Below, piece after piece: positions 49,861-59,550 of a stretch of 64,000 nt of DNA. The notes under the pieces are model-generated. The model had not been told where the DNA came from. It was given only the letters and a program-made list of their open reading frames with translations, and ran no database searches. Source of the stretch: Adonisia turfae CCMR0081 (GTDB taxonomy: Bacteria > Cyanobacteriota > Cyanobacteriia > Phormidesmidales > Phormidesmidaceae); assembly GCF_011009555.1 (NCBI RefSeq), contig NZ_QXHD01000004.1, forward strand, positions 1,454,047 through 1,518,046, in the 5' to 3' direction. The first letter of the stretch is position 1, and each line of letters starts with the position of its first letter. A program made the translations under genes and the position numbers.

Positions 49861-50689
49861 GCAACAAGAAGAACAACAAAACCATAAAATGAAAGACCCT
49901 CAGATGGCAGACAGTTTGAAACAAATACCCTAATTAGGGCTACACATCAAATATGTGCGATTTCTCAAGCTAGGTTGAGTTTTTACTAGATTAATGAAAA
50001 TTAAACCTGATAGTCTTATCTCAACCTCTTTATTCGAAATCTTTTATAAATTTCAGAAGGATAAGAATTGAAATGTCTTGCCACCATCAAAACTTAACAG
50101 AAATCGAAAACCTCCAGCATTGTCTTAGCAAATAGACTTTTCATCTAGACAAAGTCAAGGATGAATGACCCAGAGCCTGACATAATTTAAAGTCATCTAA
50201 GGGTTATTTTCTTACTTGAGGTTCCTGCCGTCAATCGTTCCTAGAACTGTACAATAAGTCGACTTGTGTCTTCAAAGGCTACAATACCAGGCATTAAAGC
50301 TAGGTTTATTATGTATAGGTTTTATCTTTACCCTCTTTCACTACAATTCTTGATATTTACTTTTTGTCGACTTTAATTATTAGTTATCTTTGTTTTTTTG
50401 ATGTACTGAATTGCCAACTAAAATCACATTCTTATCCCTAAAAAATCTGATTACTTTTAGGAAATACCAGATATCAAAACATGACTCAAAACATGATATA
50501 GACATTTTTTATTTTCATGGGGCATAAATTCTCAATACGAAAAGAACAGAGTGGTAGTTTAAAGGACGTTTTTCAAACAAATGGCAGTCCGGAACCAGGA
50601 GGCAGTGAGATTCTAGATCCTGACTCCTGATGTCAAATCCAAATTCATTAACACTGATTACATGGACCATCCTGTAGGGGCACTTAATA
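49861..50689. other. Long AT-rich intergenic region
   Basis: About 830 bases between the PTPA-CTERM gene and the minus-strand terminator at 50690. It is AT-rich and has no protein-like frame; a 64-codon minus frame (50515-50709) is not convincing. I saw no repeat or RNA signature. Confidence 0.4.
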
Positions 50690-50727
50690 CAAAAAAACGG
50701 AGCTTCCACATAAAGGGAAGCTCCGTT
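50690..50727 (-). terminator. Rho-independent terminator for the gene at 50783
   Basis: AACGGAGCTTCC (50696-50707) pairs with GGAAGCTCCGTT (50716-50727). On the minus strand the stem is followed by a run of seven T, placing it just after the stop of the minus-strand gene. Confidence 0.85.
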
Positions 50728-50782
50728 CTCGCCAATAAATGGGGTCTATAACCTCATTTATTGTTTCCTAACACATGTTTGT

Positions 50783-51958
50783 CTAAGTAAGCTCACTTGT
50801 GAGTTCTTGACGTTCAGCAACATACTGTTGAAGCACCTGATTGTGACCATCCAACTCACGTTGCATGACAGCATATTGTCTTAGCAGGGTAGCTAGTTCA
50901 GTACGTCGCTCAGTTAGTTTTTTGGCAATTTGATCCAGTGTCTGTTGCTCTATCACCAACATTTGCTGGTGGTGGGATATGTCCATTAGCTCCTGTAAAG
51001 GCGCTTCATAGGCAGCTTCCTGCCATAGTGGATCGGGAGACTGTAGACTTGCTACATAGGCATAATCTGCCAAGATAACTTGAGCAGTCTGACGTAGCTG
51101 ACCTTCAAGTTGGTAGTAGGCTGCATAAAGCTCCCCAAGCTGAGTGTTGTCTAAGTCAGGATTGCTGAATTCAACAGCGATGTCGGTTTCTAATGCTTTA
51201 AGTTGTTGCAGTTGCTCTTGATATACGCGGTCTGTTACTAGCAGATGGCTGATATAGTTAACTTCATCTGAGTCTAAAGCCAAGATAGAGGTAACGTTAG
51301 AAAGCTTTTGCTGTAGCTGTTGCGATCGCACCGTTAACTCAGCCTGTCTATGGGAGAGATCGCTACTACGATACGCCAAGACTGTGCGATGTGTTTGCAG
51401 ATTCTGCGTTGTATGCTTCGCTTGAAACATCTGCATTTCTGATCTCAGTGCACGAACTTGCTCTTGAATTTGAGGCACTTGTTGATCAATAAACTCAAGC
51501 CCCTTACAAGTACTGTCTTTGCAAGTAGTATCCCGCTCACCAGCACCAGAACTAAACGCCACACTCGATGACGCTTGTGGGCTGGCAATCGGCGGTGTAG
51601 ACACGTCAGCTTCAGCGGCGGCAGACTCTGCGTCTGTTACAGTTGCTGTGTTGTCGTTTGAAGCAGAATCCTCTGGCGGATGCCAAAAACCTGTTTCCGT
51701 ATGTTGCATCAGGGCTCCGGCAGAGCATACCACCGTTGCACCAATGGCTAAGGCTGTATGATATTGCCAAGGCGAAGATGGTGGAGCAGGAACCGATAAG
51801 TCATCTACCCAATAAACCTGATCAGATTTATCAGACGTAGATATATCAGAGTCCAGATCGCCATCTTGACGTTGGTAGAGCGTTTCATCTCCTAGACAAT
51901 CAGCGATTAGCTGCTGCCAGGGCTTGGTGGGTTGTGGTGTGTTACAGAAAGAAGTCAT
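50783..51958 (-). CDS. Membrane-anchored coiled-coil hypothetical protein
   Basis: A 391-aa protein. The N-terminal ~60 residues are acidic and cytosolic, then one membrane helix (about residues 66-85, HTALAIGATVVCSAGALMQH), and an extracytoplasmic Ser/Thr/Ala-rich linker (SASNDNTATVTDAESAAAEA). From about residue 155 to the end it is almost entirely alpha-helical with heptads (VPQIQEQVRALRSEMQMFQA, YQEQLQQLKALETDIAVEF, LDQIAKKLTERRTELATLL). Two Cys lie close together (CKDSTCKG). The layout resembles Wzc/BcsD-like or envelope-tethering proteins but I cannot place it in a family. It precedes the sugar transferase on the other strand. Confidence 0.75.
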   Translation of the reverse strand: MTSFCNTPQPTKPWQQLIADCLGDETLYQRQDGDLDSDISTSDKSDQVYWVDDLSVPAPPSSPWQYHTALAIGATVVCSAGALMQHTETGFWHPPEDSASNDNTATVTDAESAAAEADVSTPPIASPQASSSVAFSSGAGERDTTCKDSTCKGLEFIDQQVPQIQEQVRALRSEMQMFQAKHTTQNLQTHRTVLAYRSSDLSHRQAELTVRSQQLQQKLSNVTSILALDSDEVNYISHLLVTDRVYQEQLQQLKALETDIAVEFSNPDLDNTQLGELYAAYYQLEGQLRQTAQVILADYAYVASLQSPDPLWQEAAYEAPLQELMDISHHQQMLVIEQQTLDQIAKKLTERRTELATLLRQYAVMQRELDGHNQVLQQYVAERQELTSELT

Positions 51959-52467
51959 ACCAACGAAGACAGAAACAACATGGCTTGGCTTACAGACTTC
52001 TACAAGGTTTTAAGCAAATGTCCGGGGATTTACACAAAAAACCATGGCTATAGGAATAGTTAACGCCATCTATTCGGCAAAATTACAGTGTGATTTCGTC
52101 CTGAGCTATAAAACTCAAACTGTAAACGATGACATTCAAACTAATAACCTTGATAAATCAGCCAACAAAATCAGCATACTGTTGTTTACCCATAGAAATA
52201 GACTGTTCAGTGTAAAAACACTGCAAACAATGTAAGCACTCCATGAAGTTAACAAAGCTTACATGAAGCAGGTGTTTTTTTCCAGATAAGAACGCCTTAT
52301 CTGGAAGGTTGAAACAGCTCAAACATGAGATATAGCACGCAAGTTATTCGCTTATTAGATGCACTAAGGGTTTCTGTTGACGCTGAACATCTTGACTCAA
52401 ACAGAAGCCCTTTGGATTTTGAAAGTATACCGATCTCTCCCGTTGCACCCAAATAGCTTTTTGCGTT
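51959..52467. other. Divergent intergenic region
   Basis: About 510 bases between divergently transcribed genes, presumably holding promoters for both. A hairpin with arms TCCAGATAAG (52281-52290) and CTTATCTGGA (52296-52305) lies upstream of the sugar transferase and could be a leader structure. No gene is supported here. Confidence 0.55.
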
Positions 52468-53124
52468 ATGCGACTCTCGACATACTCCCCTACCCCACAG
52501 GTAGTTACACCTGCGACGCATCCTTCAGTGCGTAGTAAACGTAAGCGCCTTATAGATATAGTTGGTGCTTTGCTGGGTTTAACGATTACCTCTATCTTAT
52601 TTTTGCCAATAGTAATAGCAATTCGCTTAGATTCCGCTGGTCCCATTTTTTATAATCAACAACGATGTGGATTAAAGGGTAGGCAGTTTAAGATTTGGAA
52701 ATTCCGTTCGATGGTGACGAATGCAGATAGCATGAAGCACCTGGTCAAGAATGAAGCTGCTGGACACATCTTCAAAAATCGGAATGATCCTAGAATCACT
52801 CGTGTAGGACAATTTTTAAGAAAAACAAGCTTGGACGAACTGCCACAGTTCTTTAATGTATTAAAAGGCGATATGAGCCTGGTCGGCACCCGTCCGCCTA
52901 CCTTTGAGGAAGTCGAACAGTATTCTAGATACCATTTCCAGCGGTTGAATGTCAAACCCGGCATTACGGGTGAGTGGCAAGTTTATGGACGCTCTAATGT
53001 AGAAAACTTTGACGAAATTGTGCGGATGGATCTCAATTATCAGAGAAAATGGTCAATAACTTATGATCTTCTACTAATCTTGCAAACGTTCGCTGTTGTT
53101 TTTAACAGACAGGGAGCATACTAA
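52468..53124 (+). CDS. Polyprenyl-phosphate sugar phosphotransferase (undecaprenyl-phosphate glycosylphosphotransferase)
   Basis: A 218-aa member of the bacterial sugar transferase family, which transfers a sugar-1-phosphate to undecaprenyl phosphate and so starts exopolysaccharide assembly. One membrane helix (RLIDIVGALLGLTITSILFL) is followed by the catalytic region: GPIFYNQQRCGLKGRQFKIWKFRSM, LRKTSLDELPQFFNVLKGDMSLVGTRPP, and VKPGITGEWQVYGRS. The protein is the short form, without an N-terminal multi-helix domain. It lies 166 nt upstream of the lasso-peptide genes; whether it belongs to that cluster is unclear. Confidence 0.92.
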   Translation: MRLSTYSPTPQVVTPATHPSVRSKRKRLIDIVGALLGLTITSILFLPIVIAIRLDSAGPIFYNQQRCGLKGRQFKIWKFRSMVTNADSMKHLVKNEAAGHIFKNRNDPRITRVGQFLRKTSLDELPQFFNVLKGDMSLVGTRPPTFEEVEQYSRYHFQRLNVKPGITGEWQVYGRSNVENFDEIVRMDLNYQRKWSITYDLLLILQTFAVVFNRQGAY

Positions 53125-53289
53125 CACTCACTATTTGAGACCGTTCAATCAAGGCAAAAGTGCCCATTTCTAACTGAATAAAGCTCAATAGTCATGAAAA
53201 CATGAACGTTTTCTCGCGAGTTTAAGCTGCAGTCCTTATATAACGCTTTCCTATTTCAACGTTAACAACTTGTCTATATTGAGGTTTTT

Positions 53290-53598
53290 ATGACTTCTCA
53301 AACATTAAAAATATCGCCAACATCAATGATCTCACCTGCACAGAACCAAATTGCCTCTGAATTAGGTGGTGAAGCGGTGATTCTAAACTTAGAGTCAGGC
53401 ATGTATTATGGCCTGAACGAAGTAGGCGCAAGTGTTTGGGAATTTATTCAAAAGCCATGTACATTCGCCAGTATACTTGAGCACTTACTGGCAGAATATG
53501 ACGTACAACCCGACATTTGCGAGCATGATCTAAATACAATTCTCTCAGAAATGCAGCATGCCCACCTGATTGAGGTGAGTGATGAAACAGTTGAATAA
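53290..53598 (+). CDS. PqqD-like RRE protein, lasso-peptide leader binding (B1)
   Basis: A 102-aa PqqD-family protein acting as the RiPP recognition element: it binds the precursor leader and presents it to the B2 protease. LGGEAVILNLESGMYYGLNEVGASVWEFI is the PqqD core, and LLAEYDVQPDICEHDLNTIL follows as usual. It is the first gene of the lasso operon, and its stop overlaps the start of the B2 gene, so the two are translated together. Confidence 0.88.
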   Translation: MTSQTLKISPTSMISPAQNQIASELGGEAVILNLESGMYYGLNEVGASVWEFIQKPCTFASILEHLLAEYDVQPDICEHDLNTILSEMQHAHLIEVSDETVE

Positions 53599-54025
53599 TC
53601 TCCTAAGACTTTCAGGAGTTGAGCGACGAGTTTTACTCTACGCATGTCTGTTGCTTAATGGAATTCGATTGGCTCTGTGGTTGTTGCCTTTCAATATGGT
53701 CAGGCAAAGAATATCGCGCCTTGCTTCTGTGTGGGTATGCCATAACTTGACTTCCCCTGTTTCCGTAGGAAAGATTGTCTGGAGTGTTGATATTGCCAGT
53801 CGCTATACCCCAGGCGGGGCAATGTGTTTAGTGCGGGCATTAACAACCCAGCTACTCTTAACTCGCTACGGGTATACGCACCAATTCCACATTGGTGTTG
53901 CCAAGAGTGAAAACGGTAATTTGACTGCCCATGCTTGGATTGAATACAAAGGACGAGTCATTGTTGGTGGTCTACATAACTTGAGTCAATTTAAACCGCT
54001 TTCTGCTGTAGGAGCGAAGCAATGA
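53582..54025 (+). CDS. Lasso peptide B2 protein (transglutaminase-like leader peptidase)
   Basis: A 147-aa cysteine protease of the McjB C-terminal type that removes the leader peptide. The fold is seen in RYTPGGAMCLVRALTTQLLL (catalytic Cys) and FHIGVAKSENGNLTAHAWIEY (catalytic His in AHAW), with hydrophobic N-terminal helices (LLYACLLLNGIRLALWLLPF). The ATG at 53582 is preferred to the GTG at 53579, with GAGG 6 nt upstream. It overlaps the B1 stop and its own stop overlaps the cyclase start (ATGA). Confidence 0.88.
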   Translation: MKQLNNLLRLSGVERRVLLYACLLLNGIRLALWLLPFNMVRQRISRLASVWVCHNLTSPVSVGKIVWSVDIASRYTPGGAMCLVRALTTQLLLTRYGYTHQFHIGVAKSENGNLTAHAWIEYKGRVIVGGLHNLSQFKPLSAVGAKQ

Positions 54026-56040
54026 GTGGCATTGTAGGGATTTACCATCTCGATCAACGTCTAGTGGAATCCAGTGATCTGCATCAGATGGTAGATATCT
54101 TGGACCATCGCGGACCTGACGGATCTGACACCTGGTATCGAGAATCCATCGGTCTTGGCCATTGCATGCTATGGACAACGCTAGAATCACTCCATGAACA
54201 GCTACCTTTAGTTAAGGGTGATTTAACTATCACTGCAGATGCTCGCATTGATAACCGAGATGAACTAGCCCAGGTTCTGACCTTACCCGATCGACCTTTA
54301 GAAAAGGTGACTGATAGTGAGTTTATCTTGGCAGCCTATGAAAAATGGGGGAGTGATTGCCCTGAACATTTACTAGGGGATTTTGCTTTTGGCATTTGGG
54401 ACGGACAAAAGCAGCAGCTATTCTGTGCCCGCGACCATTTAGGTGTGAAGCCGTTTTATTATTTTCATCAAGAAAGTAACACGTTTGCATTTGCATCAGA
54501 GATTAAAGGATTGCTTTGCCTAGACTGGATTCCTCAACAAATTAATGAGGTGCGTATTGCCGACTATCTAGCCCTGATGTTCGAGGATAAGGTAGTTACT
54601 ACCTTTGAGAATATTTTTCGGTTGCCCCCTGCCTCCAGACTATGGGCAGACGCTTCAGGCATTAGAGTTGAGACCTATTGGCAACTCGATTCAAACTATG
54701 AGTTAAAACTAGAATCAGATGATGCCTATGCAGAAGCTTTCCGTGAGATTTTTATTGAAGCGGTCAGGTGCCGCCTAAGAAGTGCTTTCTCAGTTGGTTC
54801 CCATCTCAGTGGTGGTTTAGACTCTTCTTCTGTTAGCTGTGTAGCCCGTAAAATCCTAAGTGAAACAACAGGAGAAACACTTCATACGTTTTCAAACATT
54901 TTTGACACGGTCAAAGAATGTGATGAACGTTCCTATATTGATGAAGTCCTAAAACAGGGTGGTTATACCCCCCACTACATTCATGCCGATGCATTTGGCC
55001 CTTTAACGGATGTGGAGCAGATTTGGAACTATGAAGATGAGCCAATCTTAGGTCCCAGTCATCATTATCCCTGGCGCTTAAATCAGGCGGCCCATGAAGA
55101 AGATGTACGCATCGTTTTTGACGGCTTTGACGGAGATTCCGTCGTATCCCATGGCCTAGATCGGTTACGAGAGTTAGCATTGCAGCAAAAATGGTCAGAA
55201 TTTGCAGAAGCTATAGAAGTTGCCAGCAAAAATTATAAATTTTCTGTTAACTACATGCTGACGTATTATGGGTTGCCAGCTTTGAGGCAGCTAAGTACGC
55301 AAGGACAGTGGTTCGGCTTTCTTAAAGCGGTTAATTACATTCACCATCGCTTTCAATACTCACGGCGTAGTTTACTAATTCGACAAGGTATTAAGCCAAT
55401 TTTCAACAAGGTTTTACACAAACTTGATCGAACGCCAAAGAAGTCAGTCGATAATTTAGGTAAGGCAAGAGAAATAATAAACGCTGATTTTGCAGAACAG
55501 ATTCATCTAAAGGAACGAGTTCGGAGATACACTCCTAAACCGGTTTCTCCAGGAACGGTGCGGCAGGAGCACTGGCAGTCAATGACAGGAGGTGTAATGG
55601 CTGTGAACCTTGAGGCAGTGGATCGTTGTGCAGCCGCCTTTGGATTAGAGGCACGCCACCCATTTTTAGATCGTCGGTTAGTTGAATTCTGTCTAGCTGT
55701 TCCATCTGACCAAAAATTCAGGAGAGGATTTGGGCGGATGATTATGCGTCAAGGCCTGAATGATATATTACCCCCAGCAGTCCAATGGCGGGGTGATAAA
55801 GCTAATATGACTGCTAATTTTGTAAATGGGTTACTCAATATTAATCGCCCATTATTTGAGCAAGTACTTAATAAGTACAGTTACTCTGTACTTAGATACG
55901 TTAATCTTGACGATTGGGAGAATGCTTGGCATCGAATAAAGCAGTATCCTGAATCAAAGAAAAAAGTGAGTTCAACCACTCAGGACTGTTTTATGGTGTG
56001 GCGAGCAACAGTTCTAGCGCTTTGGTTTCAGCGTATGTAA
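54022..56040 (+). CDS. Lasso peptide macrolactam cyclase (asparagine-synthetase-like, C protein)
   Basis: A 672-aa ATP-dependent cyclase that adenylates the side chain of an Asp or Glu and joins it to the core peptide's N-terminus. The N-terminal glutaminase-like domain begins MSGIVGIYHLDQRLV, with Ser in place of the catalytic Cys2 of asparagine synthetases, so it cannot hydrolyse glutamine, as is usual for lasso cyclases. The PPi-synthetase motif SHLSGGLDSSSVSCVAR is near residue 262, and RHPFLDRRLVEFCLAVPSDQK follows. Start overlaps the B2 stop by 4 nt. Confidence 0.93.
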   Translation: MSGIVGIYHLDQRLVESSDLHQMVDILDHRGPDGSDTWYRESIGLGHCMLWTTLESLHEQLPLVKGDLTITADARIDNRDELAQVLTLPDRPLEKVTDSEFILAAYEKWGSDCPEHLLGDFAFGIWDGQKQQLFCARDHLGVKPFYYFHQESNTFAFASEIKGLLCLDWIPQQINEVRIADYLALMFEDKVVTTFENIFRLPPASRLWADASGIRVETYWQLDSNYELKLESDDAYAEAFREIFIEAVRCRLRSAFSVGSHLSGGLDSSSVSCVARKILSETTGETLHTFSNIFDTVKECDERSYIDEVLKQGGYTPHYIHADAFGPLTDVEQIWNYEDEPILGPSHHYPWRLNQAAHEEDVRIVFDGFDGDSVVSHGLDRLRELALQQKWSEFAEAIEVASKNYKFSVNYMLTYYGLPALRQLSTQGQWFGFLKAVNYIHHRFQYSRRSLLIRQGIKPIFNKVLHKLDRTPKKSVDNLGKAREIINADFAEQIHLKERVRRYTPKPVSPGTVRQEHWQSMTGGVMAVNLEAVDRCAAAFGLEARHPFLDRRLVEFCLAVPSDQKFRRGFGRMIMRQGLNDILPPAVQWRGDKANMTANFVNGLLNINRPLFEQVLNKYSYSVLRYVNLDDWENAWHRIKQYPESKKKVSSTTQDCFMVWRATVLALWFQRM

Positions 56041-56164
56041 AGACATTTGCTTGTCAAGACAAACGTTAATCTTGGCGGGTTAGGAAATATATCCCTGACT
56101 GTAAGTCCAAACCAGGGGGGTATCACCAACTGTTAACTCAACTAATGTAATTAGAGGTCCTACA

Positions 56165-56359
56165 ATGACTAAGAAAGCATATACTCAGCCTAGCCTGACA
56201 GCTTACGGTAGTGTAGAAAAACTAACTAAAGCTAATGGCTCTATCAATCTTGCGGATGTCTTCATCCTATCTAACCTACCTGGCGAGCAGCCTGATCCAG
56301 TTGAAGCTGTAGGCCAGGGCTCTATAGATATCGAGATCGATGTTGAAGGTGCAATCTAA
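56165..56359 (+). CDS. Lasso peptide precursor with long acidic core
   Basis: A 64-aa precursor. The leader MTKKAYTQPSLTAYGSVEKL is followed by Thr-Lys; it carries the leader motif YxxPxLxxxGxxxxxT exactly (Y6, P9, L11, G15, T21). Since the conserved Thr is normally the penultimate leader residue, the core should start at Ala23: ANGSINLAD, placing Asp31 at core position 9 for a 9-membered ring. The remaining 33 residues have seven acidic and no basic residues. The predicted core is 42 aa, against a usual 15-26. RBS AGAGG precedes the ATG. This is inferred from sequence, not observed. Confidence 0.8.
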   Translation: MTKKAYTQPSLTAYGSVEKLTKANGSINLADVFILSNLPGEQPDPVEAVGQGSIDIEIDVEGAI

Positions 56360-56498
56360 TCGCGTTAGCTTACAAAAGCTAACCAACATGGAACTATCGA
56401 TGTTGAAGAGGCCATAATCTTTTTCAATTTGATTGGTCTGGATGGTTAGCCATTAGCTATTGATGATTTTGAATCTATAGATTCGGAGATCTCCATCG

Positions 56499-56527
56499 AA
56501 GCTTAGCCTCTGAGGCTAAGCTTTCTG
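56499..56527 (+). terminator. Terminator after the precursor gene
   Basis: AAGCTTAGCC (56499-56508) and GGCTAAGCTT (56514-56523) form a perfect 10-bp stem, extended by TC/GA, followed by TTTCT. It would end the precursor transcript; on the minus strand the following A-rich run is weaker. Confidence 0.7.
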
Positions 56528-56528
56528 A

Positions 56529-56825
56529 CTAATTGTTGGGAGGATCTAGTAGGCGATAAATTTCTTGCTGTTCATATTTGTTAAAGGCCGATGGGAGATT
56601 CTCTCCTATAACCTTAGCGATGTATTGAATAGATTCGAAATGCATTCTTATTAGATCCCCCTTCTCCATCATACTTTGGTAGATGCAAACATAGTGAATA
56701 GGTATCTCATTAATCTGTAATAGAAAATATTCTGGCACTTTGTTGCAAAACTGTATCTCACGTCTAAATAGACGTATTTTTGCTAAATCATGTACTGTTA
56801 TTCTGCTTATCAGCTGTGCCTCCAC
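56529..56825 (-). CDS. Possible small protein antisense to the kinase start
   Basis: A 98-codon minus-strand frame between the precursor terminator and the kinase. Its C-terminal half (MHFESIQYIAKVIGENLPSA, then YEQQEIYRLLDPPNN) has a natural amino-acid mix and no low-complexity bias, but I recognise no family. It overlaps the first 36 nt of the plus-strand kinase gene. A start at an internal Met is possible. It may simply be a chance frame. Confidence 0.3.
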   Translation of the reverse strand: MEAQLISRITVHDLAKIRLFRREIQFCNKVPEYFLLQINEIPIHYVCIYQSMMEKGDLIRMHFESIQYIAKVIGENLPSAFNKYEQQEIYRLLDPPNN

Positions 56826-57668
56826 TCAGAAATTCCGCTGTCGGGACTGCCTAGTGCTAACGGTGAGCCAGATGTCATTGTCCGTTTAAAGGATTCTAAA
56901 GAACATCCTGCTCCTGACTTGAGCAATCCAGCACAGGATATTCGGGGTCGACTAGCAGGGATAGGAAAATGTCGAATCTCAGATGGAAAGTTTATTACTA
57001 TCACTCCGTTTGAGGGAGTTACCCATGAGATGATTGATCCCAATGTTTTAGGGGGCTGTATGTCGGTTATTCTAAGACAGCGCGGGTTCCTAGTTCTACA
57101 TGCAAGCAGCGTTGCAGTACAAGGTAACGTAGTCGCTTTTTTAGGGCATTCTGGTTGGGGAAAATCCACTCTGGCTGCAGCACTGCATACCCATGGCCAC
57201 AGTGTGATTACCGACGATGTCTTGGCGATTAGTTTAGAGGATATTGAGAATCCTATAGTGGTTCCATCGTTTCCTCAATGTAAGCTTACTCCGCAAGCTG
57301 CCAGCGCATTGGGTAAAGATCCGGCTAGCTTAGAATTTCTCTACGCCCACTCTTCTAAACGGGCCTATCACTTTCAAACGGGATTTCAACAAGAGCAACT
57401 TCCATTACAAAGTATTTATCTTTTATCCAAAGGCGATAGCCACAGTATCATCCCCCTGGGTTTCATGGATGCATTTGCATATTTGGTGAGCCATACCCGT
57501 GCTATGGATGTGCTGCGAGATAACCAATCCTTAAAGGTCCATTTTCAACAATGTACCCAATTGCTTAAACAAGTGTCATACTACCGGTTTACTCGGAAAC
57601 CTGGTTTAGAAGAATTGCCGGATTTAGTGCGAATGGTAGAGGAACATGTGCAAGAACCATCTATTTAA
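56790..57668 (+). CDS. HPr-kinase-like protein of the lasso cluster
   Basis: A 292-aa kinase-fold protein. LHASSVAVQGNVVAFLGHSGWGKSTLAAAL (Walker A near residue 119) and GHSVITDDVLAISL are characteristic of the HPrK/P-like kinases found in lasso clusters, where paeninodin-type relatives phosphorylate the core's C-terminal Ser. Here the predicted core ends ...IEIDVEGAI with no Ser or Thr at the terminus. Either another residue is modified (for example Ser53) or the tail is cut first. It begins after a terminator, 430 nt beyond the precursor gene. Confidence 0.85.
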   Translation: MYCYSAYQLCLHSEIPLSGLPSANGEPDVIVRLKDSKEHPAPDLSNPAQDIRGRLAGIGKCRISDGKFITITPFEGVTHEMIDPNVLGGCMSVILRQRGFLVLHASSVAVQGNVVAFLGHSGWGKSTLAAALHTHGHSVITDDVLAISLEDIENPIVVPSFPQCKLTPQAASALGKDPASLEFLYAHSSKRAYHFQTGFQQEQLPLQSIYLLSKGDSHSIIPLGFMDAFAYLVSHTRAMDVLRDNQSLKVHFQQCTQLLKQVSYYRFTRKPGLEELPDLVRMVEEHVQEPSI

Positions 57669-57688
57669 CCACTAGGGGTTAACCTACC

Positions 57689-59506
57689 GTGCAATTTGCT
57701 AAGCCATTAGCGGCATTCTTTAAGAAAACCCAGCGATTGATGCCAGCTTTGCGCCTGGTTTGGCGTAGTAGCCCTGGCTGGACCATGGCTAAACTTAGCT
57801 TATTGGTAATTCAGGGGTTACAGCCACTGCTGCAAATCTATCTAATCAAGCTATTAGTTGATGTCGTGACAACTCAATCTGAGTTGACCACATCACCACA
57901 GTTTTTCAGTCAAAATAAATTGCTATTTATCGGACTGGCTGTGGTCTTACTGGTTGGCATGATAGCAACTTCACTCTCAGAGCTAGTCACATCGTCACAA
58001 TCTCAAAAGGTCTCTGACTACATGCGGGGTATTTTGCATGCTAAGTCCATTGAGATTGATCTTAGCTATTATGAGAACCCGCGTTATCACGACACATTAC
58101 AGCGGGCTCAGCAAGAAGCAACTTATCGCCCTAATCAGATTCTAAAGCGGCTGGCGCTGGTTGGCCAAAACGGTATTTTATTGGTTGCCATGGTGGGTTT
58201 GTTATTAACCCTCCATTGGGGTATCACTAGCGCCTTATTAGTTGCAATTATTCCAACCGTATTGGTTCGGCTACACTATACGCGTAGATTATATGCTTGG
58301 CAGCGTACCTGGACCCCTGTCGAACGGAAATCAGCGTATCTTTCTTGGTTGTTGATAGGGGATCAGTTTGCCAAAGAAATTCGCTTGTTTGGCTTAGGTG
58401 ACCTATTTAGTCAGCGGTTTAATGGGCTGCGATCGCAAATTTACCACGCCAAGCTCAAACTAATGACATGGCGTTCACTCTCGTTTTTAGCTGCCAATGT
58501 CATAGCAGGGGTGATGGTTGGTGCAATTTATGCCTTTATCCTCTATCAAACGTTTCAGGGCATATTAAAGCTTGGGGATCTTGTACTTTACCATCAGGCA
58601 TTACAGCGAGGTCAAAAGGGGCTCAAATCATTTATTGCTGGACTCTCCGGACTGCATGAAGACAATCTATTTCTAGCAAATCTATATGAATTTCTAGATT
58701 TAAAATCCCAGATTGTGACACCAGCACAGCCCAAATTCTGCCCCCCTGTAAAAGCGCAGGGCATTACGTTTGAGAACGTTAATTTCCAGTATGAAGGAAC
58801 GTCTCGACAAGCACTTCAAGATATATCTTTCAATATCAAACCTGGAGAAACCATTGCTCTGGTAGGAGAAAACGGTTCAGGTAAGACAACACTGATTAAA
58901 TTATTATGTCGCCTGTACGATCCGACTGAAGGACGAATCACACTGAATGGCATCGATCTGCGAGATCTCGATGTTCCCCATTTGCGACAACAGATTAGTG
59001 TTATTTTTCAAGACTACGCTAAATATAATCTTTCAGCCCAAGACAACATTTGGTTAGGTAATGTTCAGCTGCCGCTGGACGATCAACTTATTATCGAAGC
59101 TGCTAAACATGCAGGAGCCCATGAGGTCATTACCCAGTTACCCCATGGGTATGACACTATGTTAGGCAAATTATTCCAGGGTGGAGAAGAACTTAGTATT
59201 GGTCAGTGGCAGAAGGTTGCCTTAGCCAGAGCTTTCTTACGTCAGTCTCAGGTGATTGTTCTAGATGAACCCACCAGTGCCATGGACCCCAAGGCTGAGT
59301 ACGAACTTTTTAGTAGGTTTCGTGAGTTAATTCAAGACCAGTCAGCAATTTTAATTACCCATCGTTTGTCTACAGTCAAAATGGCTGATCGTATTTATGT
59401 CATGGACAACGGCAAACTCATAGAAAACGGTACACATCAAGAGTTAATGGAGAAACAGGGAAATTACGCCCATTTATTTGAAATTCAAGCTAAAAACTAT
59501 TGGTAG
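57689..59506 (+). CDS. ABC exporter (McjD-like) of the lasso cluster
   Basis: A 605-aa fused permease-ATPase of the ABCB type, the usual exporter and self-protection factor in lasso clusters. The membrane part spans about residues 1-330. The ATPase domain contains IKPGETIALVGENGSGKTTLIKLLCRL (Walker A near residue 392), the signature LSIGQWQKVALARAF, Walker B IVLDEPTSAMDP and the switch-His region AILITHRLSTVKMADRI. It starts at a GTG (57689), 20 nt after the kinase. Confidence 0.92.
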   Translation: MQFAKPLAAFFKKTQRLMPALRLVWRSSPGWTMAKLSLLVIQGLQPLLQIYLIKLLVDVVTTQSELTTSPQFFSQNKLLFIGLAVVLLVGMIATSLSELVTSSQSQKVSDYMRGILHAKSIEIDLSYYENPRYHDTLQRAQQEATYRPNQILKRLALVGQNGILLVAMVGLLLTLHWGITSALLVAIIPTVLVRLHYTRRLYAWQRTWTPVERKSAYLSWLLIGDQFAKEIRLFGLGDLFSQRFNGLRSQIYHAKLKLMTWRSLSFLAANVIAGVMVGAIYAFILYQTFQGILKLGDLVLYHQALQRGQKGLKSFIAGLSGLHEDNLFLANLYEFLDLKSQIVTPAQPKFCPPVKAQGITFENVNFQYEGTSRQALQDISFNIKPGETIALVGENGSGKTTLIKLLCRLYDPTEGRITLNGIDLRDLDVPHLRQQISVIFQDYAKYNLSAQDNIWLGNVQLPLDDQLIIEAAKHAGAHEVITQLPHGYDTMLGKLFQGGEELSIGQWQKVALARAFLRQSQVIVLDEPTSAMDPKAEYELFSRFRELIQDQSAILITHRLSTVKMADRIYVMDNGKLIENGTHQELMEKQGNYAHLFEIQAKNYW

Positions 59507-59550
59507 AGGTAGTATCTATTATTTGATTTTCAATTAACTACTTTAGAGCT

